Below, piece by piece: positions 15,991 to 25,767 of a DNA stretch of 64,000 nucleotides. This stretch comes from Actinomycetes bacterium. Its GTDB lineage: Bacteria; Actinomycetota; Actinomycetes; Propionibacteriales; Nocardioidaceae. Location of the stretch: NCBI GenBank assembly GCA_023460975.1, contig JAEWOG010000092.1, forward strand, positions 210,530 to 274,529, in the 5' to 3' direction. A model generated the notes under the pieces. That model had not been told where the DNA came from, did no database searches, and saw nothing but the letters and a program-made list of their open reading frames with translations. The first letter of the stretch is position 1. Each line of letters starts with the position of its first letter. A program made the position numbers and the translations under genes.

Positions 15991-17264
15991 ACCGCATGCT
16001 GGCCGCCGTGGCCGCCGCCGTCGTGGCCTGCGGCATCGGCGCCTTCCAGACGCTGCGGGACCCAGAGCTGCTGCCACTGCTCGTGACCGCGGCGACGGCC
16101 GGTCTGGTCGTGCTCGCGGGCCGGTGGCCCGGGTGGGCCCTCGCGGGCCTGTGGCTGCTCCTCGCCTTCCAGTTCCTCGCTCCCACCCCGGTGCTGCTCG
16201 CGCAGGTCGGGGTCGCCTTCATCGCCTTCGCGTGCGCGGCGTGGGGATCCCGGGTCACGCTGGTCGCGAGCGCCCTGAGCGTGCCCCTGGGCGCCGCGTT
16301 GGCCGTACTGCTCATCTTCACCGTCGTGGACCGGGGCGCGTGGTCCTTCCTCGAGCAACTGCGAGCCTGGGGGCTGGCGGACGTGGCTCGCTACGCCAGC
16401 GAGTCCGCGTGGGGCTGGCACGTGGTGCTGGGCATCGTCGGCCTGCTGATGCTCTCGGTGCCGTGGCTGCTCGGACTTGCCGTCCGCCTGCGCCAGGTCT
16501 CGCGCGACTCCGCTCGCTCCCAGGTCGTCGCCGAGGCTGAGCGCGACGCGGCGTCCGAAGTCGCGAGGCTGCGCGAGGGACAGGCTCAACTGGCCCGCGA
16601 CGTCCACGACGTGGTCGGGCACTCCCTGACCGTCATCCTGGCCCAGGCAGAGGCGGGTCAGTACCAGCAGGATCCCGAGGCGCTGCACCGCACCCTGGGC
16701 ACGATCGTCGACACTGCGCGCAGTTCGCTGAACGACGTGCGCCGCGTCCTGGACGACACGGGCTCACATCCGGCGCCGGCCGCCCAGGACGCCCTGCAGT
16801 CGCTTCTGGACGGGGTCCGCGCCGGGGGGCGTGACGTCCGATTCACCGAGGTGGGGGCCATACGACCGCTGCCGCCCGACCTCGCCGGCGTCGCCCACCG
16901 GGTGCTGCAGGAGATGCTGACCAACGCCGTCCGTCACGGGCGAGCGGACGCACCGATCGAGATTGAGCGGCACTGGGCCGGCGACCTGCGGATCGAGGTC
17001 ACCAACCGTCTGGCCACCGACGCGCCCCAGTCGGAGGCCGAACTCACCGTCCCCGTCTCGCTGCACGACGCAGCCACGGGCCCTCTCCCGCCCACGCCCG
17101 CCCCCGCGCGGACGGGTCATGGGCTCGCCGGCATGCGCCGACGGCTCGAGGCGGTTGGCGGCAGGATGGACCTACGAGTGCGCGAGGCCCAGGGCACCTT
17201 CACCGTGACGGCGTGGATCCCGCTTCCGGGCAGACTCGACGGCTACCGAGGAGGCCACGCATGA
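15984..17264 (+). CDS. Membrane sensor histidine kinase (HisKA_3 type)
   Basis: 426 aa. About six hydrophobic helices fill residues 5-175, followed by a coiled segment and the dimerisation helix ARDVHDVVGHS, with H208 as the phosphorylated residue. The ATPase domain has ML-TNAVRHGRA (N box) and GHGLAGMRRRLEAVGG (G box). It pairs with the NarL-type regulator that follows with an ATGA overlap. GTG codons at 15984 and 15987 and ATG 15996 are possible starts. Its signal is unknown; the cassette it belongs to suggests cell-wall stress or a cell-wall antibiotic. Confidence 0.9.
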   Translation: MVNRMLAAVAAAVVACGIGAFQTLRDPELLPLLVTAATAGLVVLAGRWPGWALAGLWLLLAFQFLAPTPVLLAQVGVAFIAFACAAWGSRVTLVASALSVPLGAALAVLLIFTVVDRGAWSFLEQLRAWGLADVARYASESAWGWHVVLGIVGLLMLSVPWLLGLAVRLRQVSRDSARSQVVAEAERDAASEVARLREGQAQLARDVHDVVGHSLTVILAQAEAGQYQQDPEALHRTLGTIVDTARSSLNDVRRVLDDTGSHPAPAAQDALQSLLDGVRAGGRDVRFTEVGAIRPLPPDLAGVAHRVLQEMLTNAVRHGRADAPIEIERHWAGDLRIEVTNRLATDAPQSEAELTVPVSLHDAATGPLPPTPAPARTGHGLAGMRRRLEAVGGRMDLRVREAQGTFTVTAWIPLPGRLDGYRGGHA

Positions 17265-17932
17265 ACCCCGACATCCGCGTCCTGCTCGTCGACGACCAGG
17301 ACCTCTTCCGCGAGGGCGTCGCGGTCATCGTCGACGCTCAACCGGGGATGACGGTGGTGGGCTCGGTCGACAACGGCATCGACGCCGTCCGCGCGGTGGG
17401 CGAGGCGCAACCCGACGTCGTCCTCATGGACATTCGCATGCCGGAGATGGACGGCGTCGAGGCCACGAGGCAGATCTTCGCGCCCGAACGCGTGGCCGGA
17501 CGTACGCGCCCTGTCCGGGTCATCGTGCTGACGACCTTCAACCTCGACGATCGGGCCGCGAGCGCCATCCGGTTGGGTGCCAGCGGGTTCCTACTGAAGG
17601 GAACCACTCCGGCGCTGCTGGCAGACGCGATCCGTACGGTCCACTCCGGGCACGCCGTGCTCGCCCCTGACGACCTGGCCGCCCTGATGGACGGACAGTT
17701 CCGCGCCCAGACGCTGACCCCGCCCTCCTTCCATGAGCTCACCGAGCGCGAACTGGAGGTCTTTGCGGCGGTCGCGCGCGGCCTGTCCAACGCGGAGATC
17801 GCCGAGCAGACGTTCAGCGGCGAGTCGACGGTCAAGACCCACGTCGGTTCGATCCTGCGCAAGCTCGGCCTGCGCGACCGGGTCCAGGTCGTGGTCTTCG
17901 CTCACGAGCACGGCCTGGTGGACCGCTCCTGA
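17261..17932 (+). CDS. NarL/LuxR-type response regulator
   Basis: 223 aa. The receiver domain has D11-D12, phosphoacceptor D57 in VLMDIRMPEMDG, and FLLKGTT with the conserved Lys. The C-terminal HTH is LTERELEVFAAVARGLSNAEIAE with STVKTHVGSILRKLGLRDR. It overlaps the histidine kinase by ATGA and so is its likely partner. The family usually controls its own operon; the ACCTC half sites before the vanX-like gene are candidate targets. It is not the OmpR-type VanR of enterococci. Confidence 0.92.
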   Translation: MNPDIRVLLVDDQDLFREGVAVIVDAQPGMTVVGSVDNGIDAVRAVGEAQPDVVLMDIRMPEMDGVEATRQIFAPERVAGRTRPVRVIVLTTFNLDDRAASAIRLGASGFLLKGTTPALLADAIRTVHSGHAVLAPDDLAALMDGQFRAQTLTPPSFHELTERELEVFAAVARGLSNAEIAEQTFSGESTVKTHVGSILRKLGLRDRVQVVVFAHEHGLVDRS

Positions 17933-17937
17933 GCCGG

Positions 17938-17976
17938 ACGGCAGTCGGGCGGGCGTCGACCGCGCCCGACTGCCGT
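17938..17976. terminator. Hairpin between response regulator and acyl-CoA ligase
   Basis: A perfect 14-bp stem (17938-17951 with 17963-17976; ACGGCAGTCGGGCG and its complement) with an 11-nt loop lies between convergent genes and closes the van-like operon. Confidence 0.75.
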
Positions 17977-17984
17977 GAGTGCAC

Positions 17985-19664
17985 TCAGCCTACGGAGCGC
18001 TCGCCCGTCCAGAACTGTGCTCGCAGCGCCTTCTTGTCCGGCTTGCCCAATCCCGTCAGCGGGATGGCCTCCACCGCCAGCACCTGCTTGGGCGACTGCA
18101 CGGCACCCTTGCGCTCCTTGACCAGCGCCTGAATCTCCGCGATGGCAGCGTCGTCGAGCTCGACCCCCGGGCGGGTGACCACCAACGCCGTCACCTGCTC
18201 GCCGAACTTCTCGTGCGGGGTGCCGATCACGGCGACCTGGGCGACGGCGGGGTGCGTGGCCACGACGTCCTCCACCTCGCGGGGGAAGACATTGAAGCCG
18301 CCGGTCACGATCATGTCCTTGGTCCGGTCCACGATGTACCAGAAGCCGTCCTCGTCCTCGCGAGCCACATCGCCGGTGCGCATCCAGCCGTCGCGGAAGG
18401 TCTCGGCCGTCTCCTCGGGCATCCCCCAGTAGCCCCCGGAGACCAGCGGCCCGGCGACACAGATCTCGCCGGGCTCACCCACCGCGACGGGCTGGTCGTC
18501 CTCGCCCAGCAGCGCGGTCCGTACGAACGGTGCGGGGCGACCGCAGGAGGTGAGTCGCTCGGTCAGCGGCCGGCCCTGCGCGTCGACGTGGTCGCCCTTG
18601 GCGAAGTAGGTGATCGCCATCGGAGCCTCGGACTGGCCGTAGTACTGCGCGAAGATCGGCCCGAACCGCTCGATCGCCTCGGCCAGACGCACGGGGTTGA
18701 TCGCGGAGGCCCCGTAGTAGACCGTCTCCAGCGAGCTGAGATCGCGGGTACGGCTGTCGGGGTGGTCCAGGAGCGCGTAGAGCATCGTCGGGACGAGCAT
18801 CAGGGAGTTGATCTTCTTCTCCTCGATGGTCGCGAGCACCTCGGCGGGGTCGAAGCGCGCGGTCACGAAGAGGGTCCCGCCCTTGATGACGACCGGGACG
18901 AAGAACGCGGCGCCCGCATGCGAGAGGGGCGTGCACATCAGGAATCGGGGCTCCTGGGGCCACTCCCACTCACTCAGCTGGATGCTCGCCATGGTGTTCA
19001 TCGACTGCGCGAGCCCGATGACTCCCTTGGGGCGACCCGTGGTGCCGCCGGTGTAGGCGAACGACACGATGTGGTCGGGCGGCAGCAGCCGCGCCTCCAG
19101 GGCCACCGGGGCGAACTGCGCAGCCGCGGCGACGAGGTCGCTGGCGCGGCCTTCGAGCTCGGCCGGTACGGGGCCGATCGTCAGCACCTGGGTCAGGCGC
19201 GGGCACTTGTCGAGCAACTCGACGGCGCGCGCGGCGAAGTACGGATCGACGACCAGGGTCGTGACCTCCGCGTCGTTGATGACGTACGCATGGTCGTCGG
19301 CGGAACCGAGCGGGTGCAGGGCGACCCGGCGGAAGCCCTGGGTCTGTCCGGCGCCGATGATGAAGAGGACCTCGGGCCGGTTCAGGGCCAGGAGCGCGCC
19401 CGTGGTGTCGGCCCCGGCACCGAGGCTCTCGAATGCCTGGACGTACTGGCTGATCCGCTCCGACACCTCGCCCCCGGTGAGAGTGACGTCGCCCAGCTCG
19501 ATGATGGGGCGGTCCCGGTGGCGGCGCAGGGCCTGGACCATGAGGTGTCCGTTGTGGGTGCCGTGGCGCAGCGACTCGTTGCCGGGCAGGGCCGCGGCGT
19601 TGACGGTGGTCGCGTTGCCCGAGGAGGCGAGGCCCGAAGAGGCGGTGGCTGAGGAGACGCTCAT
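17985..19664 (-). CDS. AMP-forming acyl-CoA ligase of the steroid cluster
   Basis: 559 aa. P-loop FAYTGGTTGRPKGVIG, YYGQSEAPMA, the hinge DRTKDMIVTGGFNVFP and C-terminal Lys region LTGLGKPDKKALR are complete. The first ~30 residues (MSVSSATASSGLASSG) are a low-complexity extension. The substrate is unknown; FadD8- or FadD19-like acyl substrates are possible. It overlaps the preceding F420-type oxidoreductase gene by ATGA, so both come from the promoter carrying the KstR-like box at 20804-20817, which places it in the sterol regulon. Confidence 0.82.
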   Translation of the reverse strand: MSVSSATASSGLASSGNATTVNAAALPGNESLRHGTHNGHLMVQALRRHRDRPIIELGDVTLTGGEVSERISQYVQAFESLGAGADTTGALLALNRPEVLFIIGAGQTQGFRRVALHPLGSADDHAYVINDAEVTTLVVDPYFAARAVELLDKCPRLTQVLTIGPVPAELEGRASDLVAAAAQFAPVALEARLLPPDHIVSFAYTGGTTGRPKGVIGLAQSMNTMASIQLSEWEWPQEPRFLMCTPLSHAGAAFFVPVVIKGGTLFVTARFDPAEVLATIEEKKINSLMLVPTMLYALLDHPDSRTRDLSSLETVYYGASAINPVRLAEAIERFGPIFAQYYGQSEAPMAITYFAKGDHVDAQGRPLTERLTSCGRPAPFVRTALLGEDDQPVAVGEPGEICVAGPLVSGGYWGMPEETAETFRDGWMRTGDVAREDEDGFWYIVDRTKDMIVTGGFNVFPREVEDVVATHPAVAQVAVIGTPHEKFGEQVTALVVTRPGVELDDAAIAEIQALVKERKGAVQSPKQVLAVEAIPLTGLGKPDKKALRAQFWTGERSVG

Positions 19665-20704
19665 GCGAGCACCTCCGCGACGGTGCGCACCTCGTCGGCG
19701 CTGCGGCAGCTCAGCAGCAGAGTGGTCACTCCGGTCTCCTCCCACTGGGCGACGCGCTCGCGCACCTGTCCCGGCTCTCCGATGATGTGCATGTCGTCGA
19801 CGAGTTCGTCGGGGATCAGCCCGACGGCCTTCTCCTTCTCGCCCGCGAGGTAGTGCGCCTGGACCTGGTCGGCGAGTGCGCCGTACCCCATCCGCTCGAA
19901 GACGTTCTTGTGGAAGTTGGCGTCCTTGGCACCCATCCCGCCCATGTACAGGGCGACGACGGGCTTCATGCCGTCGATGACCGCTTGGGTCTCGGCGGCG
20001 CCGGAGGTCACCTGGAGGTGACAGGTCGCCGCGATCTCGAAGTCGTCCCGGGTACGCCGCGCGCCGGGGCGGGCGAAGCCCTCGTCCAGCCACGGCTGGT
20101 ACATCCCCGCAGAGCGCGGCGTGTAGAAGATCGGAATCCACCCGTCCGCGATCTCGGCCGTCTGGGCCACGTTCTTGGGCCCCTCGGCGCCGAGCCAGAT
20201 CGGCACGTCAGCGCGCAACGGGTGGACGATGGGCTTGAGCGGCTTGCCCAGCCCCATCGCGCCGGGTCCGGCGTACGGCAGCGGGTGGTGCGGCCCGTCG
20301 TTGGTGACGGGCGCCTGACGCGCCAGCACCTGGCGAATGATGTCGACGACCTCCCGCGTGCGGGCCAGCGGCTTGCTGAAGGGCTGGCCGTACCACCCCT
20401 CCACGACCTGCGGGCCGCTGACGCCCATTCCCAGGATCATCCGCCCCCCGCTGAGGTGGTCGAGCGTGAGCACGTGCATGGCAATGGACGTGGGCGTGCG
20501 TCCCGACATCTGGACGATGCTCGTCCCGAGCCGTAGCCGCTCGGTTTCGCGCCCCCACCAGGTCAGGGGCGTGAACGCGTCAGAGCCCCACGCCTCGGCA
20601 GTGAAGAGTGCATCCCACCCCGCTCCCTCGGCTGCGGAGACGAGCTCCGACACGCCGTTGGGGGGTTGCGCACCCCAGTATCCGAGTTGCAGACCGAGCT
20701 TCAT
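19661..20704 (-). CDS. LLM-class F420-dependent oxidoreductase
   Basis: 347 aa TIM-barrel protein of the luciferase-like monooxygenase class. The N-terminus MKLGLQLGYWG and the segments AEAWGSDAFTPL, RLGTSIVQMSGRTP and LGMGVSGPQVVEGWYG are typical of F420-linked members. It is equivalent in position and type to Rv3520c, divergent from an Rv3521-like gene. The reaction is not known. It is the first gene of a two-gene operon with the acyl-CoA ligase, behind a KstR-like box. Confidence 0.85.
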   Translation of the reverse strand: MKLGLQLGYWGAQPPNGVSELVSAAEGAGWDALFTAEAWGSDAFTPLTWWGRETERLRLGTSIVQMSGRTPTSIAMHVLTLDHLSGGRMILGMGVSGPQVVEGWYGQPFSKPLARTREVVDIIRQVLARQAPVTNDGPHHPLPYAGPGAMGLGKPLKPIVHPLRADVPIWLGAEGPKNVAQTAEIADGWIPIFYTPRSAGMYQPWLDEGFARPGARRTRDDFEIAATCHLQVTSGAAETQAVIDGMKPVVALYMGGMGAKDANFHKNVFERMGYGALADQVQAHYLAGEKEKAVGLIPDELVDDMHIIGEPGQVRERVAQWEETGVTTLLLSCRSADEVRTVAEVLA

Positions 20705-20803
20705 GTCGCGGAGTCCTCCCAGTTCACAGGCCACATACGTCCGGTATGTGAAACGCGCCACGGCGATTTCATCACGACCCTAGGGAACCCTTGCGACGAA
20801 ATC

Positions 20804-20817
20804 TAGAACCTGTTTCA
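20804..20817. promoter_or_regulatory. KstR-like operator before the DUF35/ltp operon
   Basis: TAGAACCTGTTTCA matches the window's KstR-like consensus. It lies 10 nt before the rightward ATG at 20827 and about 100 nt before the leftward F420-type gene, so it most directly controls the DUF35-ltp4-ltp3 operon and may serve both. Confidence 0.75.
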
Positions 20818-20826
20818 CTCTCGGCC

Positions 20827-21786
20827 ATGTCGTCCATGCCCCGCACACTGTCGCAACCCATCAGGGTGGCCTTCGACTACACCCGCTCCACGGGCCCGGT
20901 CCTCGGTCGCTTCCTGACCGGCCTGCGAGACGGAGTCGTCATCGGTGGTCGGACCTCGCGCGGCGAGGTCCTCGTACCCCCCGCAGAGTTCGACCCCGTC
21001 ACGCACGCCCAGACCTCCGACTTCGTCGAGGTCGGCCCCGGCGGCTCCGTCGTGAGCTGGTCCTGGGTCCCCGAGCCCGTCGCCGGCCAGCCCTTCGACC
21101 GCCCCTTCGCGTGGGCGCTCGTGCGCTTCGACGGCGCGGACGGCACCCTGCTGCACGCACTGGACGTGAGCGACCCCTCGCAGGTCAGCACCGGGATGCG
21201 CGTCCAGGTGCGCTGGGCCGACGAGCGCCAGGGCGCCATCACCGACATCGCATGCGTCGAGCCCGAGGACGCGACCGACGCGCCCCGCCCCGCGCAGGGC
21301 GAAGGAGACGTGACCGGCGTGACGACCCCGGTGCAACTCGACTACGTGTACGCCGCCAGTCCCGAGGAGTCCGCCTTCTACCGGGGGCTCGCCGAGGGCC
21401 GTATCGTCGCGCAGCGCTGCCCCTCGTGCAGCAAGGTCTACGTCCCGCCGCGTGGCGCGTGCCCCACCTGCGGCGTCCCGACGGCCGACGAGGTCGAGTT
21501 GTCCCACCGCGGCACCGTCACGACGTACTGCATCGTCAATGTGCCGTTCATGGGGCAGCACATCAAGCCGCCCTACGTCTCGGCGTACGTGCTCCTCGAC
21601 GGAGCCGACATCGCCCTGCAGCACATCGTCCTGGAGATCCCGGCCGATCAGGTCCGGATGGGCATGCGCGTGGAGGCGGTCTGGAAGGACCGCGCCGAGT
21701 GGGGCACCACGATCGAGAACATCAGCCACTTCCGCCCGGTCGACGAACCGGACGCGGAGTTCGACACCTACAAGCACCACCTCTGA
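20827..21786 (+). CDS. DUF35 OB-fold/zinc-ribbon protein (Rv3521-like)
   Basis: 319 aa. The N-terminal half is an OB-fold domain without cysteines (residues 1-140). The C-terminal half has a rubredoxin-like zinc ribbon, CPSCSKVYVPPRGACPTCG, then a second OB-fold. DUF35 proteins bind acyl-CoA and partner with thiolase-like Ltp proteins, as ChsH2 does with Ltp2. Here the partners are probably the ltp4 and ltp3 products encoded next. The start is ATG 20827 (20836 is an alternative). The double DUF35 layout equals that of Rv3521. Confidence 0.85.
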   Translation: MSSMPRTLSQPIRVAFDYTRSTGPVLGRFLTGLRDGVVIGGRTSRGEVLVPPAEFDPVTHAQTSDFVEVGPGGSVVSWSWVPEPVAGQPFDRPFAWALVRFDGADGTLLHALDVSDPSQVSTGMRVQVRWADERQGAITDIACVEPEDATDAPRPAQGEGDVTGVTTPVQLDYVYAASPEESAFYRGLAEGRIVAQRCPSCSKVYVPPRGACPTCGVPTADEVELSHRGTVTTYCIVNVPFMGQHIKPPYVSAYVLLDGADIALQHIVLEIPADQVRMGMRVEAVWKDRAEWGTTIENISHFRPVDEPDAEFDTYKHHL

Positions 21787-21800
21787 GAAAGGGCACCTAC

Positions 21801-22852
21801 ATGCGTGACGTCGCAGTCGTCGGGTACGCCCAACGACAGACCACGGACTTCGACGGCTCTCCCACCATGGTGGAGATGCTCGTCCCGATCTTCCAGGAGC
21901 TGTACGCCTCCACCGGGCTGGCCAAGGCCGACATCGGCTTCTGGTGCTCGGGCTCCTCCGACTACCTCGCCGGACGGTCCTTCTCGTTCGTCCAGTCGGT
22001 CGACGCGATCGGCGCCCTGCCGCCGGTCAACGAGTCGCACGTCGAGATGGACGCCGCCTGGGCGCTCTACGAGGCGTGGCTCAAGATCCAGACGGGCGAG
22101 GTGGACACCGCCCTGGTGTACGGCTTCGGCAAGTCCTCCGCAGGCACGCTGCGCCGGACCTTGGCGCTGCAGTTCGACCCGATCACCATGACTCCGATCT
22201 GGCCCGACACCGTCTCCGTCGCGGGCATCCAGGCCCGCCTGGGCCTGGAGTCCGGGGCCTGGACCGAGGAGCAGATGGCCGAGGTCGTGAACCGGTCGCT
22301 CAGCGACGCCGAGTCCAACGAGTACGCGGTCCGCAAGGGCGGGTCCTCGGTGAGCGACCTGCTCGCCCGACCGATGTACGCCGACCCCCTGCGCAAGCAC
22401 GACTGCGCGCCGGTCACCGACGGCGCGGCCGCGATCGTGCTGGCCGCCGAGGACCGGGCGTACGAGATCTGCGAGCGCCCGGCGTGGATCACCGGCCTGT
22501 CGCACCGCGTGGATCCGCTGCACCTCGGCTCCCGCTCCCTCACCGAGTCCCCGTCGGCTCGCGCCGCCGCCGCCAGCCTCGACCTCACGGGCGTCGAGAT
22601 CGCGGAGCTGCACGCACCGTTCAGCCACCAGGAGATCATCCTGCGCCGCGAGGCGGGCCTCGGTGACGACGTCCGCATCAACCCCTCGGGCGGGGCCCTG
22701 GCCTCGAACCCGATGTTCACCGCGGGCCTCAACCGCTTCGGCGAGGCCGCCAAGCGCGTCTGGGACGGCACCGCCACCAAGGTGCTCGCGCACGCGACCT
22801 CGGGTCCGGCGCTGCAGCAGAACCTGTTCTGCACGATGGAGGGGAAGAACTG

Positions 22853-22853
<1 letters not shown>
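21801..22853 (+). CDS. ltp4: Thiolase-like lipid-transfer protein Ltp4
   Basis: 350 aa thiolase-fold protein of the SCP-x/Ltp class. It lacks the paired catalytic cysteines of true thiolases (DCAPVTDGAAAIVL is the only Cys-containing motif nearby). The HAPFSHQEIILRREAGLG and NPSGGALASNPMFTAGL blocks are typical of Ltp aldolase-like proteins. In M. tuberculosis Rv3522 (ltp4) sits between Rv3521 and ltp3 as here. It probably works with the DUF35 protein on a steroid side-chain CoA, possibly as an aldolase. ATG overlaps nothing upstream (14-nt gap, AAAGGG). Confidence 0.85.
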
Positions 22854-24016
<1,163 letters not shown>

Positions 24017-24031
24017 TCGAGCAACCCACCA

Positions 24032-24075
24032 GATCGTTCCGTCCGGGCGTACGTCCTCGCCCGGACGGGACGATC
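24032..24075 (+). terminator. Terminator after ltp3
   Basis: An 18-bp stem (24032-24049 with 24058-24075) with a single G-U pair and an 8-nt loop follows the ltp3 stop by 16 nt. Confidence 0.78.
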
Positions 24076-24115
24076 GGCCCATCCGTCTGCCCCCGGTTCC
24101 CCGTACGGTCGTGGC

Positions 24116-24841
24116 GTGGCGAGACGACGCGCCCCCGGATGGGTCCCCCACCAGCACGGCGCCTGGGCGATGTTGGCCTCCCCCGTGCTCGTCGGGGTCC
24201 TCCACGCCGGTGTGACCTGGGTGCACCTGCCGCTGACCCTGTTCTGGTTCGTGGGCTACTTCGCCTTCCACGCCACGTCGGTGTGGCTCAAGTCCGGCCG
24301 ACGCGCGCGGCACCGGCCGCCGGTCCTCGCGTACGGCACCGCAGCAGCCGTCACCGGGGCCGTCGTCGCTGGCGTCGACCCGGGGCTCATCCGGTGGGCC
24401 CCGCTGTTCGTGGTGCCGCTCGGCGTGGGCCTGGTGGCCGCCTCCGCGCGTCGCGAGCGTGAACTCCTGGCCGGCCTCACGACCACGGTCGGCTCCACCC
24501 TCATGGCGGTCGTGGCCGCCGATGCGGGCGTCGACCCGGACCTCCCGACGGCCTGGGTGCTCGCGGCGGTCCAGGCGGCGTACTTCTGCGGGACCGTGTT
24601 CTACGTGAAGAGCGCGATCCGCGAACGCGGCAACGCGCGGTTCCTGGCCTGCTCCGTCGCGTTCCACGCCGCCGCCACGATCGCCATGGTGTGGGTCTCG
24701 TGGGGGTTGGTCGTCGTGTTCGCCATGCTGACCGTGCGCGCCGGCGTCGTCCCCCCGCGCCGGCCGACACCCAAGGCGCTGGGGATCGGCGAGGTCATCG
24801 CGACCGTGGTGGTCGCGGTGACCAGCCTGCTCACCGTCTGA
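24116..24841 (+). CDS. YwiC-like integral membrane protein
   Basis: 241 aa with about six or seven hydrophobic helices. The N-terminal PHQHGAWAMLASPVLVG is the hallmark of the YwiC-like family, found in many Gram-positives, of unknown function. The helices begin at about 18 and end in a C-terminal VIATVVVAVTSLLTV. GTG 24116 follows TACGGT by 6 nt, a leaderless-type start. Nothing ties it to steroid metabolism. Confidence 0.82.
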   Translation: MARRRAPGWVPHQHGAWAMLASPVLVGVLHAGVTWVHLPLTLFWFVGYFAFHATSVWLKSGRRARHRPPVLAYGTAAAVTGAVVAGVDPGLIRWAPLFVVPLGVGLVAASARRERELLAGLTTTVGSTLMAVVAADAGVDPDLPTAWVLAAVQAAYFCGTVFYVKSAIRERGNARFLACSVAFHAAATIAMVWVSWGLVVVFAMLTVRAGVVPPRRPTPKALGIGEVIATVVVAVTSLLTV

Positions 24842-24864
24842 GCGATGCCCGTACGGTGGAGCGC

Positions 24865-25632
24865 ATGATCGAACTGCGCACGCCTGCCGAGATCGACCGG
24901 ATGCGTCCCGCGGGGGCGTTCGTCGCGGACGTCCTCACCGCCCTGAAGGAGACGGCGGCCGTGGGCATGAACCTCCTCGAGCTCGACGCACTGGCCGCGC
25001 GGATGATCGCCGAGCGCGGCGCCACCTCGTGCTACGTCGACTACCACCCGAGCTTTGGCGCGTCGCCGTTCGGGCACGTCCTGTGCACCTCGGTCAACGA
25101 CGCCGTCCTGCACGGCCTCCCCCACGACTACACCCTGCGCGACGGCGACCTGCTCAGCGTGGACTTCGCCGCCAGCGTCGATGGCTGGGTCTGCGACTCA
25201 GCCCTCAGCGTCGTGGTCGGCACACCGCGGGAAGACGATCTGGCGCTCATCGACGCCACGGAGCGCGCGCTGGCCGCGGCCATCGACGTCGCCCTCGTCG
25301 GCAACACGATCGGCGATCTGGGACACGCCATCGGTGAGGTCGCCCGGGGCGAGGGCCTGAGCATCAATCTCCAGTTCGGCGGCCACGGAGTGGGCCGCAC
25401 GATGCACGGCGACCCGCACGTGCCCAACGACGGCCGCCCCGGGCGCGGCTATCGCCTGCGCCCAGGGCTGGTCATCGCGATCGAGCCGTGGTTCCTGGCC
25501 ACGACCGACGAGATCGTCACCGACGCCGACGGCTGGACCCTGCGCAGCGCCGACGGGTCCCGCGGCGCGCACAGCGAGCACACCATCGCGATCACCGACG
25601 ACGGTCCCCTCGTCCTGACTGCCCGGAGCTGA
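24865..25632 (+). CDS. map: Type I methionine aminopeptidase
   Basis: 255 aa. All five metal ligands are visible: D100, D111, H174, E207 and E238, with H83 in HGLPHD as the substrate-binding His. It removes N-terminal methionine from nascent proteins in the cytoplasm. Actinobacteria often have several map genes; there is no long SH3-binding N-terminal extension. ATG 24865 follows TACGGT by 7 nt. It ends at a strong hairpin and is convergent with cyp125. Confidence 0.92.
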   Translation: MIELRTPAEIDRMRPAGAFVADVLTALKETAAVGMNLLELDALAARMIAERGATSCYVDYHPSFGASPFGHVLCTSVNDAVLHGLPHDYTLRDGDLLSVDFAASVDGWVCDSALSVVVGTPREDDLALIDATERALAAAIDVALVGNTIGDLGHAIGEVARGEGLSINLQFGGHGVGRTMHGDPHVPNDGRPGRGYRLRPGLVIAIEPWFLATTDEIVTDADGWTLRSADGSRGAHSEHTIAITDDGPLVLTARS

Positions 25633-25655
25633 CCCGATCCGGAGCTGATCAAATG

Positions 25656-25697
25656 ACGCGAGGGGCCCGGTCACACCCAGTACCGGGCCCCTCACGT
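25656..25697. terminator. Hairpin between map and cyp125
   Basis: A 16-bp stem (25656-25671 with 25682-25697, one mismatch) with a 10-nt loop lies between convergent genes and is followed by GTTTCC. It probably ends transcription from both sides. Confidence 0.75.
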
Positions 25698-25767
25698 GTT
25701 TCCGACCGTCGCTCGGGGGGTGCGACGGCCAGGTTTCCCTCCCTCAATGAGGTACAGGTGGCCTGCC

